This document shows, in pieces, positions 1-6,769 of a stretch of 14,763 nt of DNA. The stretch is taken from assembly GCA_002428905.1 (NCBI GenBank), contig DIYD01000049.1, positions 1-14,763 of the forward strand, given 5' to 3'. The DNA is from Bacteroidetes bacterium UBA6063. Its GTDB lineage: Bacteria; Bacteroidota; Bacteroidia; NS11-12g; UBA9320. The stretch's first letter is position 1; the number at the start of each line of letters is the position of its first letter. Under the pieces are notes generated by a model, which saw only the letters and a program-made list of their open reading frames with translations, had not been told where the DNA came from and searched no databases. The position numbers and the translations under genes were made by a program.

Positions 1-516
1 CAATTTCTGCTGACGTTAAACAAACAGAAGCAGTTAAATGATATGAGAGTTCAAGAATCTGTCCTTGAAAAGCGAGAAAAACAACTCCAAGAAGAAATAC
101 AAAGTTTGTTTGAACTCCATAGATTAAAACAACTCAAAACGGAGGACTTTTCTTCACACTACCAACCAAAGAAAGACGAACAAGAACAAGTAGCGCAAGA
201 ACTACAAGAGTTACAATACAACATAGATTACCTAAGTATCCATACCTCAGATTTATTGGAAGTTCTTGAAACAGCAGTATTCCTACGAGATAATTGGGAG
301 CGTATCTCGTTTGAAGAGAAACGTAACCTTGTCAGGCGTTGTACTCACAACATAACTATTGGGGAACACGACATAACCATCTCGCTCATCCTAGATGAAC
401 ATCGCTCATATAAATCAATGACAAAAGGGGAACACAAGGTCAGCTATGTGTTATCTTATTTTCGCCACATGGCGAACGGTTTTCGATCTGTTAAGTACTC
501 GGCATCCTGGTCGTGA
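1..516 (+). CDS. Large serine recombinase, C-terminal part (5' partial)
   Basis: The reading frame is open from base 1, so the gene starts before the window and only about 171 C-terminal residues are visible. They form a long charged helical stretch rich in Glu, Gln and Lys, as in the coiled-coil region of large serine recombinases. A segment around bases 295-395 (WERISFEEKRNLVRR, then a short beta-rich ITIGEHDITISLIL) matches the usual C-terminal pattern of this family. The catalytic resolvase domain and zinc ribbon would lie upstream and cannot be checked. Such enzymes integrate or excise phages and other mobile elements. The last 61 bases overlap the 3' end of a conserved gene on the opposite strand, so the final 15 or so residues may be read from target DNA rather than be native. 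The coding strand is A-rich compared with the following genes. The family call is from pattern recognition and is fairly good; the element type is unknown. Confidence 0.72.
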   Translation, partial: QFLLTLNKQKQLNDMRVQESVLEKREKQLQEEIQSLFELHRLKQLKTEDFSSHYQPKKDEQEQVAQELQELQYNIDYLSIHTSDLLEVLETAVFLRDNWERISFEEKRNLVRRCTHNITIGEHDITISLILDEHRSYKSMTKGEHKVSYVLSYFRHMANGFRSVKYSASWS

Positions 517-788
517 CTATACGCCTCACATTCAAAGGAAATAGACCGATACGCTTTATCCCAATCTCGAAATTGAATCCATAATACCAGAAATTCGATC
601 ACGTAAATCAAGTAAAAGAAAACCAGAAGTAACTCGAGTTGCTGTTTGAAATGAATGCGTTCATGACGAATGAGACGATCGTTGGTTTTGAGATCCGAAT
701 CTCGTAAAAAGATAAACGGCCAGAATGCGAATGCGCGATTCGACGTACGAAAAAACAATTTGAAAAGCAGCGGAGAAACCAGGATCAC
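456..788 (-). CDS. Small membrane protein with HExxH motif (M56-like), third gene of sigma/anti-sigma operon
   Basis: This is a 110-residue protein read from a GTG start that overlaps the stop of the anti-sigma-like gene by 4 bp, so translation is probably coupled. Residues 42-46 are HERIH, an HExxH zinc-binding pattern, followed by QQLE. A hydrophobic helix spans about residues 52-71, and a conserved-looking SFECEAY stands at 84-90, where a Glu could be a third metal ligand. The tail (YLTDRKPFAMW) is typical of a small conserved Bacteroidota family usually annotated as hypothetical or M56-peptidase-like. It is much shorter than BlaR1-type M56 proteins and has no sensor domain. Protease activity is not demonstrated; regulated cleavage of the anti-sigma protein is a hypothesis from context. 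Its 3' end overlaps the recombinase gene tail by 61 bp on the other strand, but its C-terminus looks intact. Confidence 0.75.
   Translation of the reverse strand: MILVSPLLFKLFFRTSNRAFAFWPFIFLRDSDLKTNDRLIRHERIHFKQQLELLLVFFYLIYVIEFLVLWIQFRDWDKAYRSISFECEAYSHDQDAEYLTDRKPFAMWRK
461..476. repeat. 7-bp inverted repeat with 2-bp centre, possible recombinase crossover site
   Basis: TTCGCCA and TGGCGAA flank the dinucleotide CA at 468-469. The symmetry stops after seven bases on each side. The dyad lies within the overlap between the serine recombinase gene and the convergent small membrane-protein gene. Serine recombinases cut around a 2-bp core inside a dyad, so this could be an attachment-site core. 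That function is inference; a chance palindrome is possible. A 2-base loop and no T-run make a terminator unlikely. Confidence 0.3.
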
Positions 789-1495
789 TCTACGGTATCA
801 AGCTTTGGATGACTGTCGATTAGCGCCTTGGCACGGGCCATAAGTGTCTCCTTAAGTTTGGGATCATCCGACTCGATGGTTTGCGATTTGCCGTCAAACG
901 AAATTTTGTAGGTGTATACCCCCTTTTCACTTTTGATCAATTCTACATTGAACGTATTTGCATCTTTAACGTCCAGTTGAATATCAGCCTGTCGTGTGCT
1001 TCCATCCGTGACCATTCTGGTCACATTTTGGGTGATGGTGTCCGGAGCAGAATCAGACTCAATAGCAGGAGGCAATACTTCCATACCTGGTGACGGTTCT
1101 ACTTGCGGCATCGTATCAACAACCTCCACTTCTTCGGAACCCTGTTCCGGCGTTGGCCCGAATCTCTCGGTATTTGTGGTCAGGAAGTAAGCAGCAGCAA
1201 TGGCTCCCACGGCTACCACACCTATAATGACCTTGGTTAAGGTACTCATTCCGGTGGATGGCTTATAGGATTGATATCCCTCAGCCTTCCAGCTTCCCAT
1301 ATCCGCTTTAACCGATGCTGCCATCTTTGCCGCCCCAATGACACGAAGATTATCCACGATCTTTTGCTGCGAACGAATTTCTTTCGCAAACTCCAGATCA
1401 TTTTTAACCCGGCGCTCAAACTCTACCCGTTCAAGGCCATCCAGTTCTCCGGCAAGGAACCGGTCAATCAACGCTATGTCTTCTTCCGAAATCAT
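785..1495 (-). CDS. Single-pass anti-sigma-factor-like membrane protein
   Basis: This 236-residue protein has an acidic, helical N-terminal cytoplasmic part of about 70 residues (SEEDIALIDRFLAGELDG), typical of anti-sigma proteins in Bacteroidota. No HxxxCxxC zinc motif is visible. One membrane helix spans about residues 86-106. A low-complexity Pro/Glu/Val-rich linker follows (about 112-150), then a periplasmic domain of about 85 residues with beta-strand character. Its ATG overlaps the sigma-factor stop as ATGA, and its own stop overlaps the start of the HExxH protein, so the three genes are very likely co-translated. The likely role is to hold the ECF sigma factor at the inner membrane until an envelope signal arrives. 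Assignment rests mainly on architecture and gene order; the outer domain is not recognised. Confidence 0.72.
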   Translation of the reverse strand: MISEEDIALIDRFLAGELDGLERVEFERRVKNDLEFAKEIRSQQKIVDNLRVIGAAKMAASVKADMGSWKAEGYQSYKPSTGMSTLTKVIIGVVAVGAIAAAYFLTTNTERFGPTPEQGSEEVEVVDTMPQVEPSPGMEVLPPAIESDSAPDTITQNVTRMVTDGSTRQADIQLDVKDANTFNVELIKSEKGVYTYKISFDGKSQTIESDDPKLKETLMARAKALIDSHPKLDTVE

Positions 1496-2046
1496 TTCGT
1501 GTTTTTAAGGTTCCATTTTAACTGCCTAAGGCATTTATACTTCTGGTTTTTTGCGCTGTCGGCATTGGCATATTCCAACTGCCTGGCTATATCGGTCATC
1601 GACTTGCGATGGTAGTAATACAACAACAGGATCTCCTGGCATTTTTCGCCCAAATAACGGATGGCTTTATCCATTTCTAATAAAACCCGTTCGCGTTGAG
1701 CCTTCCAATCTGCATTGAACAAGTGTCCTGTTTCTACATACTTTTCATAGTCTTTCAATCGGTTTCGTCGGCGACCACGCAGCTTAAGTTCGTTTAACCA
1801 CAAGTTGCGACAAACAGAATAAACATACGTTTTAAGTTGAACCGTTAGATTGAATTCGGGATCGTTGAGCTTTTGGTAGAGGATGACCATCGCTTCCTGA
1901 AAAACGTCCTCGGCATCTGCCTCACTCCCAGAGTTTTTGGTCACCAAATGCCTGATCATTCCAAAATGATTCTGGTAGACCTGTTTCATGGTAACGGAGT
2001 CACCATTTCTAAGACCTTCTACGATATGACTTTCATTCGCATCCAT
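1492..2046 (-). CDS. ECF-type RNA polymerase sigma factor
   Basis: This 184-residue protein has the two-domain layout of extracytoplasmic-function sigma factors. Region 2 lies at about residues 24-92 (EADAEDVFQEAMVILYQKL at 42-60, then LKTYVYSVCRNLWLNELK). Region 4 lies at about 125-178, a helix-turn-helix with LGEKCQEILLLYYYHRKSM and NADSAKNQKYKCLRQL, a form common in Bacteroidota sigma factors. It directs RNA polymerase to a small regulon, controlled by the anti-sigma-like protein encoded next with a 4-bp overlap. It starts at ATG 2046, 54 bp after the end of rimK on the same strand, so it may be read with the rim genes or from its own promoter. The regulon is not predictable from this window. 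Confidence 0.93.
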   Translation of the reverse strand: MDANESHIVEGLRNGDSVTMKQVYQNHFGMIRHLVTKNSGSEADAEDVFQEAMVILYQKLNDPEFNLTVQLKTYVYSVCRNLWLNELKLRGRRRNRLKDYEKYVETGHLFNADWKAQRERVLLEMDKAIRYLGEKCQEILLLYYYHRKSMTDIARQLEYANADSAKNQKYKCLRQLKWNLKNTK

Positions 2047-2072
2047 ACTGCATATTGATAGCCAAGTCTCGT

Positions 2073-2085
2073 AAAGGTAACCTTT
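2073..2085. promoter_or_regulatory. Perfect 6-bp dyad upstream of the sigma-factor gene
   Basis: On the minus strand AAAGGT-T-ACCTTT lies 27 bp before the sigma-factor start, in the only spacer between rimK and the sigma operon. Part of it, TACCTTTA, resembles the Bacteroidota -7 element TAnnTTTG in 7 of 8 positions, but no good -33 TTG at the usual distance is seen. It could be an operator or autoregulated promoter, or a weak hairpin. The symmetry is seen; the function is inferred. Confidence 0.3.
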
Positions 2086-2100
2086 TTTGTCAATTTATGA

Positions 2101-3012
2101 CTAAACCCCGATGGAGTCCTTGCGCTTTCGCACTGATAATGAAATACTTCGCTCTATATATTTTATGATCTCAGATGCTATATCAAAGCCCGTAGCGCTC
2201 TCAATCCCCTCAAGACCTGGAGACGAATTCACTTCAATAATTAACGGACCGCGATTACTTCGAAGCATATCAACGCCCGCGATGTTCAGGTTGAGCGCCT
2301 TGGCAGCCTTAACCGCCATTGAGTTCTCTTTCCTGGTCAGCTTTACAGGTTCCGCACTACCTCCTTTGTGTAAATTGCTTCTGAACTCCCCTTCTACACC
2401 TTTTCGCTTCATCGCTCCAACCACTTTGCCATCCACCACAAAAGCCCGAATGTCTTCAGCCTTGGATTCTTTGATAAACTCCTGAACAATAATATTCGCC
2501 TCAAGGCCATAGAATGCCTCGATAACCGAGCGCGCAGCTTTTTGGGTCTCCGCCAGTACCACTCCTTTACCTTGTGTACTCTCGAGAAGCTTAATCACCA
2601 ATGGAGCACCACCAACCAGGCCAATCAGGTTTTTGATATCGCCTGGATGTTTGGCAAATGCTGTTCTTGGAATTCCAATACCCGAACGCGACAAAATCTG
2701 CAAACTCCGCAGTTTGTCTCGCGATCGCATCAACGCCAATGAACTCAACGTAGTAAACACTTTGTTCACCTCAAACTGCCGAATTACCGAACTGCCGTAA
2801 AACGTGACCGACGCCCCAATACGTGGTATAATGGCTTCAATTCCTTCTACTTCGTGATCCCCCAAATACACCTCAGGGTTTTCACTTTCAAGTAACATGT
2901 AACACTTGGTATGGTTGATTACAACCATATCGTGCCCTCTTTGCTCGCCGGCTTCTATAAGTCGACGCGTTGAATACAAGGACGATTTTCTACTGAGAAC
3001 GGCTATTTTCAT
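2101..3012 (-). CDS. rimK: RimK-type ATP-grasp alpha-L-glutamate ligase
   Basis: The 303-residue protein is close to full-length RimK in size and sequence from the first residues (MKIAVLSRKSSLYSTRRL). An N-terminal pre-ATP-grasp domain carries PRIGASVTFYG (63-73). The ATP-grasp core follows: RDKLRSLQIL (98-107), GGAPLVIKLLESTQGKGVVL (134-153, nucleotide binding) and VQEFI (176-180). The metal and substrate site is EVNSSPGLEGIE (260-271). RimK adds glutamates to the C-terminus of ribosomal protein S6 in Escherichia coli; other members modify other peptides or coenzymes. It overlaps by 4 bp the upstream gene for a RimB-like protein, a pairing known from rim operons. All expected motifs are present and it should be active. 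The exact acceptor in this organism is not shown by the sequence. Confidence 0.93.
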   Translation of the reverse strand: MKIAVLSRKSSLYSTRRLIEAGEQRGHDMVVINHTKCYMLLESENPEVYLGDHEVEGIEAIIPRIGASVTFYGSSVIRQFEVNKVFTTLSSLALMRSRDKLRSLQILSRSGIGIPRTAFAKHPGDIKNLIGLVGGAPLVIKLLESTQGKGVVLAETQKAARSVIEAFYGLEANIIVQEFIKESKAEDIRAFVVDGKVVGAMKRKGVEGEFRSNLHKGGSAEPVKLTRKENSMAVKAAKALNLNIAGVDMLRSNRGPLIIEVNSSPGLEGIESATGFDIASEIIKYIERSISLSVRKRKDSIGV

Positions 3013-3488
3013 GATGTACTTTTATTCAAATCAGAAGATAGATTATGTTTAGACACGTCTACCACGAATTTATTGGTCAAAAAGCGACGTCCAATAAGAA
3101 CCGGGTATTTCATGTTTTTTCGATTCGACAGGTTGAATGCGACTTTGTAGTTTCTACCAAATATGGTCATTCGTAGCCTCACCTGATATCGGTACTCATA
3201 GTCACCAAACGAGCTCTTTACCTTTTTTTCTTTGAACTGATCGGTAACAATTTCCTTACCCGAATACAAGGGGTGATGACGATCAAGCAGTTTAAATGCC
3301 AAATGATCCTTCCCGTTAATCTCTTTTATGCGAATACGCTCGCAGTGCACGGCCGAGGTGTCAGCGCCCGTATCCACTTTACAAGGCAAACCAAGTATAT
3401 CGGCATCGGGAAGATCAATGCGATCTGTTATGCCTATTGTTTTCAAGCTTCTCTTTCTGACAACCATCGTTCTACCATCGCTTTGCAT
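3009..3488 (-). CDS. RimB-like retropepsin-fold protein (ATP-dependent zinc protease family)
   Basis: This 159-residue protein has KVDTGADTSAVH at 37-48, with the DTGA motif of retropepsin-like aspartic proteases, and YPVLIGRRFL at 128-137, the conserved C-terminal signature of the family annotated as putative ATP-dependent zinc protease (PF05618). The first seven residues precede a second ATG at codon 8, so either start is possible. Its stop overlaps the rimK start as ATGA. In rim operons of pseudomonads a protein of this family works with RimK in modifying ribosomal protein S6, so a joint role here is plausible. No zinc motif of the HExxH type is visible; the zinc name is historical. It is the first gene of the run of genes leading through rimK to the sigma operon. 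Confidence 0.85.
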   Translation of the reverse strand: MQSDGRTMVVRKRSLKTIGITDRIDLPDADILGLPCKVDTGADTSAVHCERIRIKEINGKDHLAFKLLDRHHPLYSGKEIVTDQFKEKKVKSSFGDYEYRYQVRLRMTIFGRNYKVAFNLSNRKNMKYPVLIGRRFLTNKFVVDVSKHNLSSDLNKSTS

Positions 3489-3597
3489 AAGGGTTTACAA
3501 TACTATGTACTGCAATTACAAATTTGCACGGTTTATAACCTAAAAAAAGAAATTTGAAAAATTTTTAGCCCTTGAAAACGAGAGCCTTACGTTCCTG

Positions 3598-3623
3598 GAC
3601 AGTTGCGATACTATCGCGCTGTC
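3598..3623. repeat. Interrupted inverted repeat around the stop codon of the small membrane gene
   Basis: GACAG/CTGTC (3598-3602, 3619-3623) and GCGATA/TATCGC (3605-3610, 3612-3617) form one long imperfect stem, with the TAG of the minus-strand gene in the loop. On the plus strand it is followed by a T-rich run (TTCTTTTTT); on the minus strand no T-run follows. It could stabilise the end of the minus-strand mRNA. As an intrinsic terminator its polarity fits plus-strand transcripts, where no gene is seen. Confidence 0.4.
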
Positions 3624-3835
3624 TTCTTTTTTCGCCCGAAAAAGAAAAACAAGGCAAAACCCACAGCGAAGAATATCACCCAATACACAGGCTTCCACTT
3701 ATCAATTCGTGTGAGGTAGGCAATTAGTGTAAAGGCCAGTACCCATTTTAAAACGACATATACCATGGCCCACTTGATGGTCCTTTTGGTAATTCCCCAA
3801 GTCACTAATTTCCTCCAAATTTGTCGAACTGTCAT
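3611..3835 (-). CDS. Small two-helix membrane protein of unknown function
   Basis: A 74-residue ATG-started reading frame encodes a basic N-terminus (MTVRQIWRKLVTWGITKRT), two hydrophobic helices at about 22-41 and 48-67, and a very basic tail (GRKKKTAR). This pattern predicts an inner-membrane protein with both ends in the cytoplasm. I do not recognise the family. It lies 168 bp downstream of the KAS III gene on the same strand and 122 bp upstream of the rimB-like gene. The coherent membrane topology supports a real gene, but nothing indicates a role. Confidence 0.6.
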   Translation of the reverse strand: MTVRQIWRKLVTWGITKRTIKWAMVYVVLKWVLAFTLIAYLTRIDKWKPVYWVIFFAVGFALFFFFGRKKKTAR

Positions 3836-4003
3836 GTAACGGCTGTGGTCTTTAAAACGTTAACGAAGAAATATCCAGAATAATATGTCTGGCTTTCTAC
3901 TTCTTAACAGAATTTAGCGCCGAGAGTTTCGCGCCTAGCCCAGTATTGACCTGTTTTAGACAAATGACCGTAAGAATGGGATTAATCAGATAAAACGAGG
4001 TGT
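3836..4003. other. Intergenic spacer between the KAS III gene and the small membrane gene
   Basis: These 168 bases hold no convincing reading frame. The only structure noted is a 5-bp stem, CCAGA/TCTGG at 3875-3892 with an 8-base loop and no clear T-run on the minus strand. A promoter for the 74-residue protein would be expected here, but I could not find a good -33/-7 pair. Confidence 0.4.
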
Positions 4004-5005
4004 TTACCAGCGAATTAAAGCACTGGCCCATGTGAATCCGCTACCAAAGGCTGCAAGGCAAATGAGATCACCCTCCTTGACTCTGCCTTCTTCCACCGCT
4101 TCACATAACGCAATGGGTATAGATGCTGCTGTGGTGTTTCCGTATTTCATGATGTTATTATAGACCTGATCTTCGCGTAACCGCATGGATTTCTGAATGA
4201 ATTGTGCAATGCGCAGATTGGCCTGATGTGGTACAAGTAGATCAATATCTTCCGATGTACAACTATTTGCAACCAAAGCCTCCTGGATTACTTCGGCAAA
4301 ACGGCGTACAGCATGTTTAAACACATAACTTCCATTCATATAAGGGAAGTAGGAGATATCATTTTCATCATTTTCTTCGATGATTTCATTCACCCATCGA
4401 CGGGTAGCCGGACCAATTAGAGCCAACTCCTTTGCATGGGCTCCTTCGCTGTGCAAATGTGTGCTTAGCACACCTCGATCTTCATCTGTGGCGGTAACCA
4501 CCGCCGCTCCGGCTCCATCCCCAAATATTACAGTTACTCCTCTACCACGGGTAGTTTTATCCAGGCCGCCTGAATGTAATTCAGACCCAATCACCAGGAT
4601 GTTTTTGTACATGCCGGTTTTGATAAACTGATCGGCCACACTTAACGCATATACAAATCCCGAACACTGATTTCGCACATCCAATGCTCCAACCGTATCG
4701 ATGCCGAGTGCTTCCTGAACCTGCACGCCTGGCCCTGGAAAATAATAATCCGGGCTTAAGGTAGCGAAGACAATAAAGTCGATGTCGGACGCCTGCATAC
4801 CAGCACGATCCAATGCCATTTTAGCGGCCTTTACGCCCATTCCAGATGTAGTATCCTCACCAGGCACCACCCAACGCCGTTCTTTGATTCCGGTTCGCTC
4901 CTGAATCCATTCATCGCTGGTATCCATCATCTTCGATAAGTCGTCGTTGGTAACCACATTTTCAGGGACATAATACCCCATTCCCGCTATTCTTGATTTT
5001 CGCAT
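4004..5005 (-). CDS. 3-oxoacyl-ACP synthase III (KAS III, FabH family)
   Basis: The 333-residue protein has the complete thiolase-fold layout of FabH enzymes, which condense an acyl-CoA with malonyl-ACP to start fatty acid synthesis. The catalytic triad is visible: Cys114 in VRNQCSGF, His260 in VPHQANLRI and Asn290 in YGNTTAASIP. DTSDEWIQERTGIKERRW (28-45) and FGDGAGAAV (161-169) are also family signatures. The context around the active Cys (RNQCSGF) differs from the DxxAACSGF of the housekeeping FabH, and plsX or rpmF are not neighbours, so this may be a second KAS III with another acyl substrate; I therefore give no symbol. It follows the SGNH gene after a 100-bp spacer on the same strand and may have its own promoter. 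Confidence 0.9.
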   Translation of the reverse strand: MRKSRIAGMGYYVPENVVTNDDLSKMMDTSDEWIQERTGIKERRWVVPGEDTTSGMGVKAAKMALDRAGMQASDIDFIVFATLSPDYYFPGPGVQVQEALGIDTVGALDVRNQCSGFVYALSVADQFIKTGMYKNILVIGSELHSGGLDKTTRGRGVTVIFGDGAGAAVVTATDEDRGVLSTHLHSEGAHAKELALIGPATRRWVNEIIEENDENDISYFPYMNGSYVFKHAVRRFAEVIQEALVANSCTSEDIDLLVPHQANLRIAQFIQKSMRLREDQVYNNIMKYGNTTAASIPIALCEAVEEGRVKEGDLICLAAFGSGFTWASALIRW

Positions 5006-5021
5006 TGAACCTTACTTTTTG

Positions 5022-5052
5022 CTAAATTAAGTGAAAAATAGGTTCGATCACC
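5022..5052 (-). promoter_or_regulatory. Possible promoter of the KAS III gene
   Basis: On the minus strand TAATTTAG (5022-5029) matches the Bacteroidota -7 consensus TAnnTTTG in 7 of 8 bases and lies 16 bp before the ATG. Nineteen bases further upstream stands GTG in the place of the -33 TTG. This is a weak match in an AT-rich spacer; spacing and position are right. Confidence 0.3.
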
Positions 5053-5105
5053 ATCTGGATGTATAAGGAGATTGTAATCTTAACGGTCAACTATGTCAGT
5101 CTGAA

Positions 5106-6755
5106 TCAACTCTCGGGGTTGGTTCTTTTCCAGTAGTCGTACTCGCTCATTAATGCGTTGTAGAGCATCTCACCTACATATCGGGCACCCCGGTGATTGA
5201 AATGCGTGTAATCTTTCGCAGCAAGTGTCGGATCGTTGTTTACCCAACCTACCATAGAGTTCTCACCACCCATAACGGTGTACAAATCCCAAAATGCACA
5301 GCCCGTTTCAAACGCCGCATTTTGCATTGCATCTCGAATAAGCGTGATATTCGGGTAAGATTGATACTCTCCAGCCCGTTTCCGGCTCATATCACTTGGC
5401 CCAATAACCAAAATATCGATGTCTGGATTAGCCTTCTTAATTGCCACCAATTCCGATTTAAACATCCGCTCATAGAAATCGTAATTTTTAACCGGATTTG
5501 GCACAACGTTGATGCCATATTGCATAACTACCAATTTGGCATTAGAAGCCTTCAATTGGCGTGCGTATAAACCCCGATTAATGGTAGAAAATCCGGTACC
5601 ACTGCTTCCACGCATAGGGAAGTTATCGACTGCTATGCCCCGTTCTCCGTCCAGGAACACACCAAGAACCGTTGGCGACGTACCTGCAAACTTCAGCATT
5701 ACCTCCGATTGAATTGTACCCGAGTGTATCTTTCTCACCGCTCCAATAGGCGAAGGGAACAAGGTGATTTTTTGATAACCACCATCCACCTGTACAATGA
5801 GCTCGCTGGTATCTACCGACTGGTACATCAGACTAACCTCACTAAACGTTCTTACTCTTGGGTAGCTTCGCGTAGCACACCTGTAGCGCAACCAACTGTA
5901 GTCCGTTTCTTGTTGCTCATAAATCGGTTTGTAAACGGTGTCTATGTGATACTGCGAAGTATCAAATGGTTCGCTCACCTCCACCAACACATACTTCGAA
6001 GTATCCTCACTTACCGCACTATCATCCGATTCGATACGTTGCTTAACCTGCGATACAACCAGAGAATCGAATACTTTTTGATACAGCGTATCCTCTCCTA
6101 CTTTCACACTGTACTTTCCAGTATATTGGTATGAAGAACCACCAATGCCGTAATAACCTCCTTTGAGTCGGGATTTACTATAAATGGCGTATTTCTTCCA
6201 GTCCCTGCTTTCACTTTGACGAATCGACACCCTGGCCCGACTTATATCAATAGGCAAAACAATACCAGGTCCGTAGCCGCCAAACCGGTTCTGCAACTTG
6301 TTGCGCAGGTAGTCCGAAATGCGATCGCCCTCTAACTGAGAATCGCCGTAATGCAGAATCCGAATAAGCTCGTCACTGCCATTTTCTACTTCTTTAAGCG
6401 CTTTAAAGAAGGCTACCAATCCACGTGCATTGCTATCGGCGAATACAATTTTCTTATGTCCTTCCGGTTCCTCAAACGTGGTATCGGGTTCAATTGACAC
6501 CACTTCTTCGATGGTATCGGTTAACTGTATATCACCCAGAACAGAGTCCATATCAACCACTACCCGTTCTTTGGGTGTAGTCAATTCTTCGTACGATACG
6601 AATTGTAAATTCAGTTTGTTGAAGACCAGTCGTTGCCCATCTGGGAAAAGCAATACAATCGCCCCTAATACCAGATTTAGCGCAACCAACATCAAACCGA
6701 TACGAATAGGGCTAACCTGCTTTGAGCGCTGATATTTCTGACTATCGAGTTTCAC
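5106..6755 (-). CDS. Membrane-anchored SGNH/GDSL-like hydrolase family protein
   Basis: This 549-residue protein starts at GTG, 14 bp after the preceding LysM gene. A single hydrophobic helix at about 17-37 anchors it, with the rest in the periplasm. After an acidic linker, the SGNH blocks are spread widely: ILHYGDSQLEGDRI (133-146, nucleophile Ser139), FGGYGPG (158-164), QYGIN (412-416, Asn416 in the block III position) and DYTHFNHRGA (515-524, with Asp515 and His518 as the DxxH). Between the first two blocks and block III is an insertion of about 200 residues, probably a beta-rich accessory domain. Bacteroidota proteins of this type often stand next to MBOAT O-acyltransferases and are thought to add or remove acetyl groups on cell-wall or surface sugars; no MBOAT gene is in this window. 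The catalytic residues appear intact. The substrate is unknown. Confidence 0.85.
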   Translation of the reverse strand: MKLDSQKYQRSKQVSPIRIGLMLVALNLVLGAIVLLFPDGQRLVFNKLNLQFVSYEELTTPKERVVVDMDSVLGDIQLTDTIEEVVSIEPDTTFEEPEGHKKIVFADSNARGLVAFFKALKEVENGSDELIRILHYGDSQLEGDRISDYLRNKLQNRFGGYGPGIVLPIDISRARVSIRQSESRDWKKYAIYSKSRLKGGYYGIGGSSYQYTGKYSVKVGEDTLYQKVFDSLVVSQVKQRIESDDSAVSEDTSKYVLVEVSEPFDTSQYHIDTVYKPIYEQQETDYSWLRYRCATRSYPRVRTFSEVSLMYQSVDTSELIVQVDGGYQKITLFPSPIGAVRKIHSGTIQSEVMLKFAGTSPTVLGVFLDGERGIAVDNFPMRGSSGTGFSTINRGLYARQLKASNAKLVVMQYGINVVPNPVKNYDFYERMFKSELVAIKKANPDIDILVIGPSDMSRKRAGEYQSYPNITLIRDAMQNAAFETGCAFWDLYTVMGGENSMVGWVNNDPTLAAKDYTHFNHRGARYVGEMLYNALMSEYDYWKRTNPES

Positions 6756-6769
6756 GACACATTATACGG

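Noticed and set aside
881..1615. Plus-strand reading frames opposite the sigma and anti-sigma genes
   Set aside because: They lie antisense to well-supported genes, show no family motif and have no plausible start region.
5069..5080. AGATT-GT-AATCT palindrome after the SGNH gene
   Set aside because: Only five AT-rich pairs with a 2-base loop and no T-run; too weak for a terminator call.
5193..6732. Several plus-strand frames of 67-141 codons opposite the SGNH gene
   Set aside because: They are antisense shadows of a gene with clear SGNH motifs, with unusual composition and no recognisable domains.
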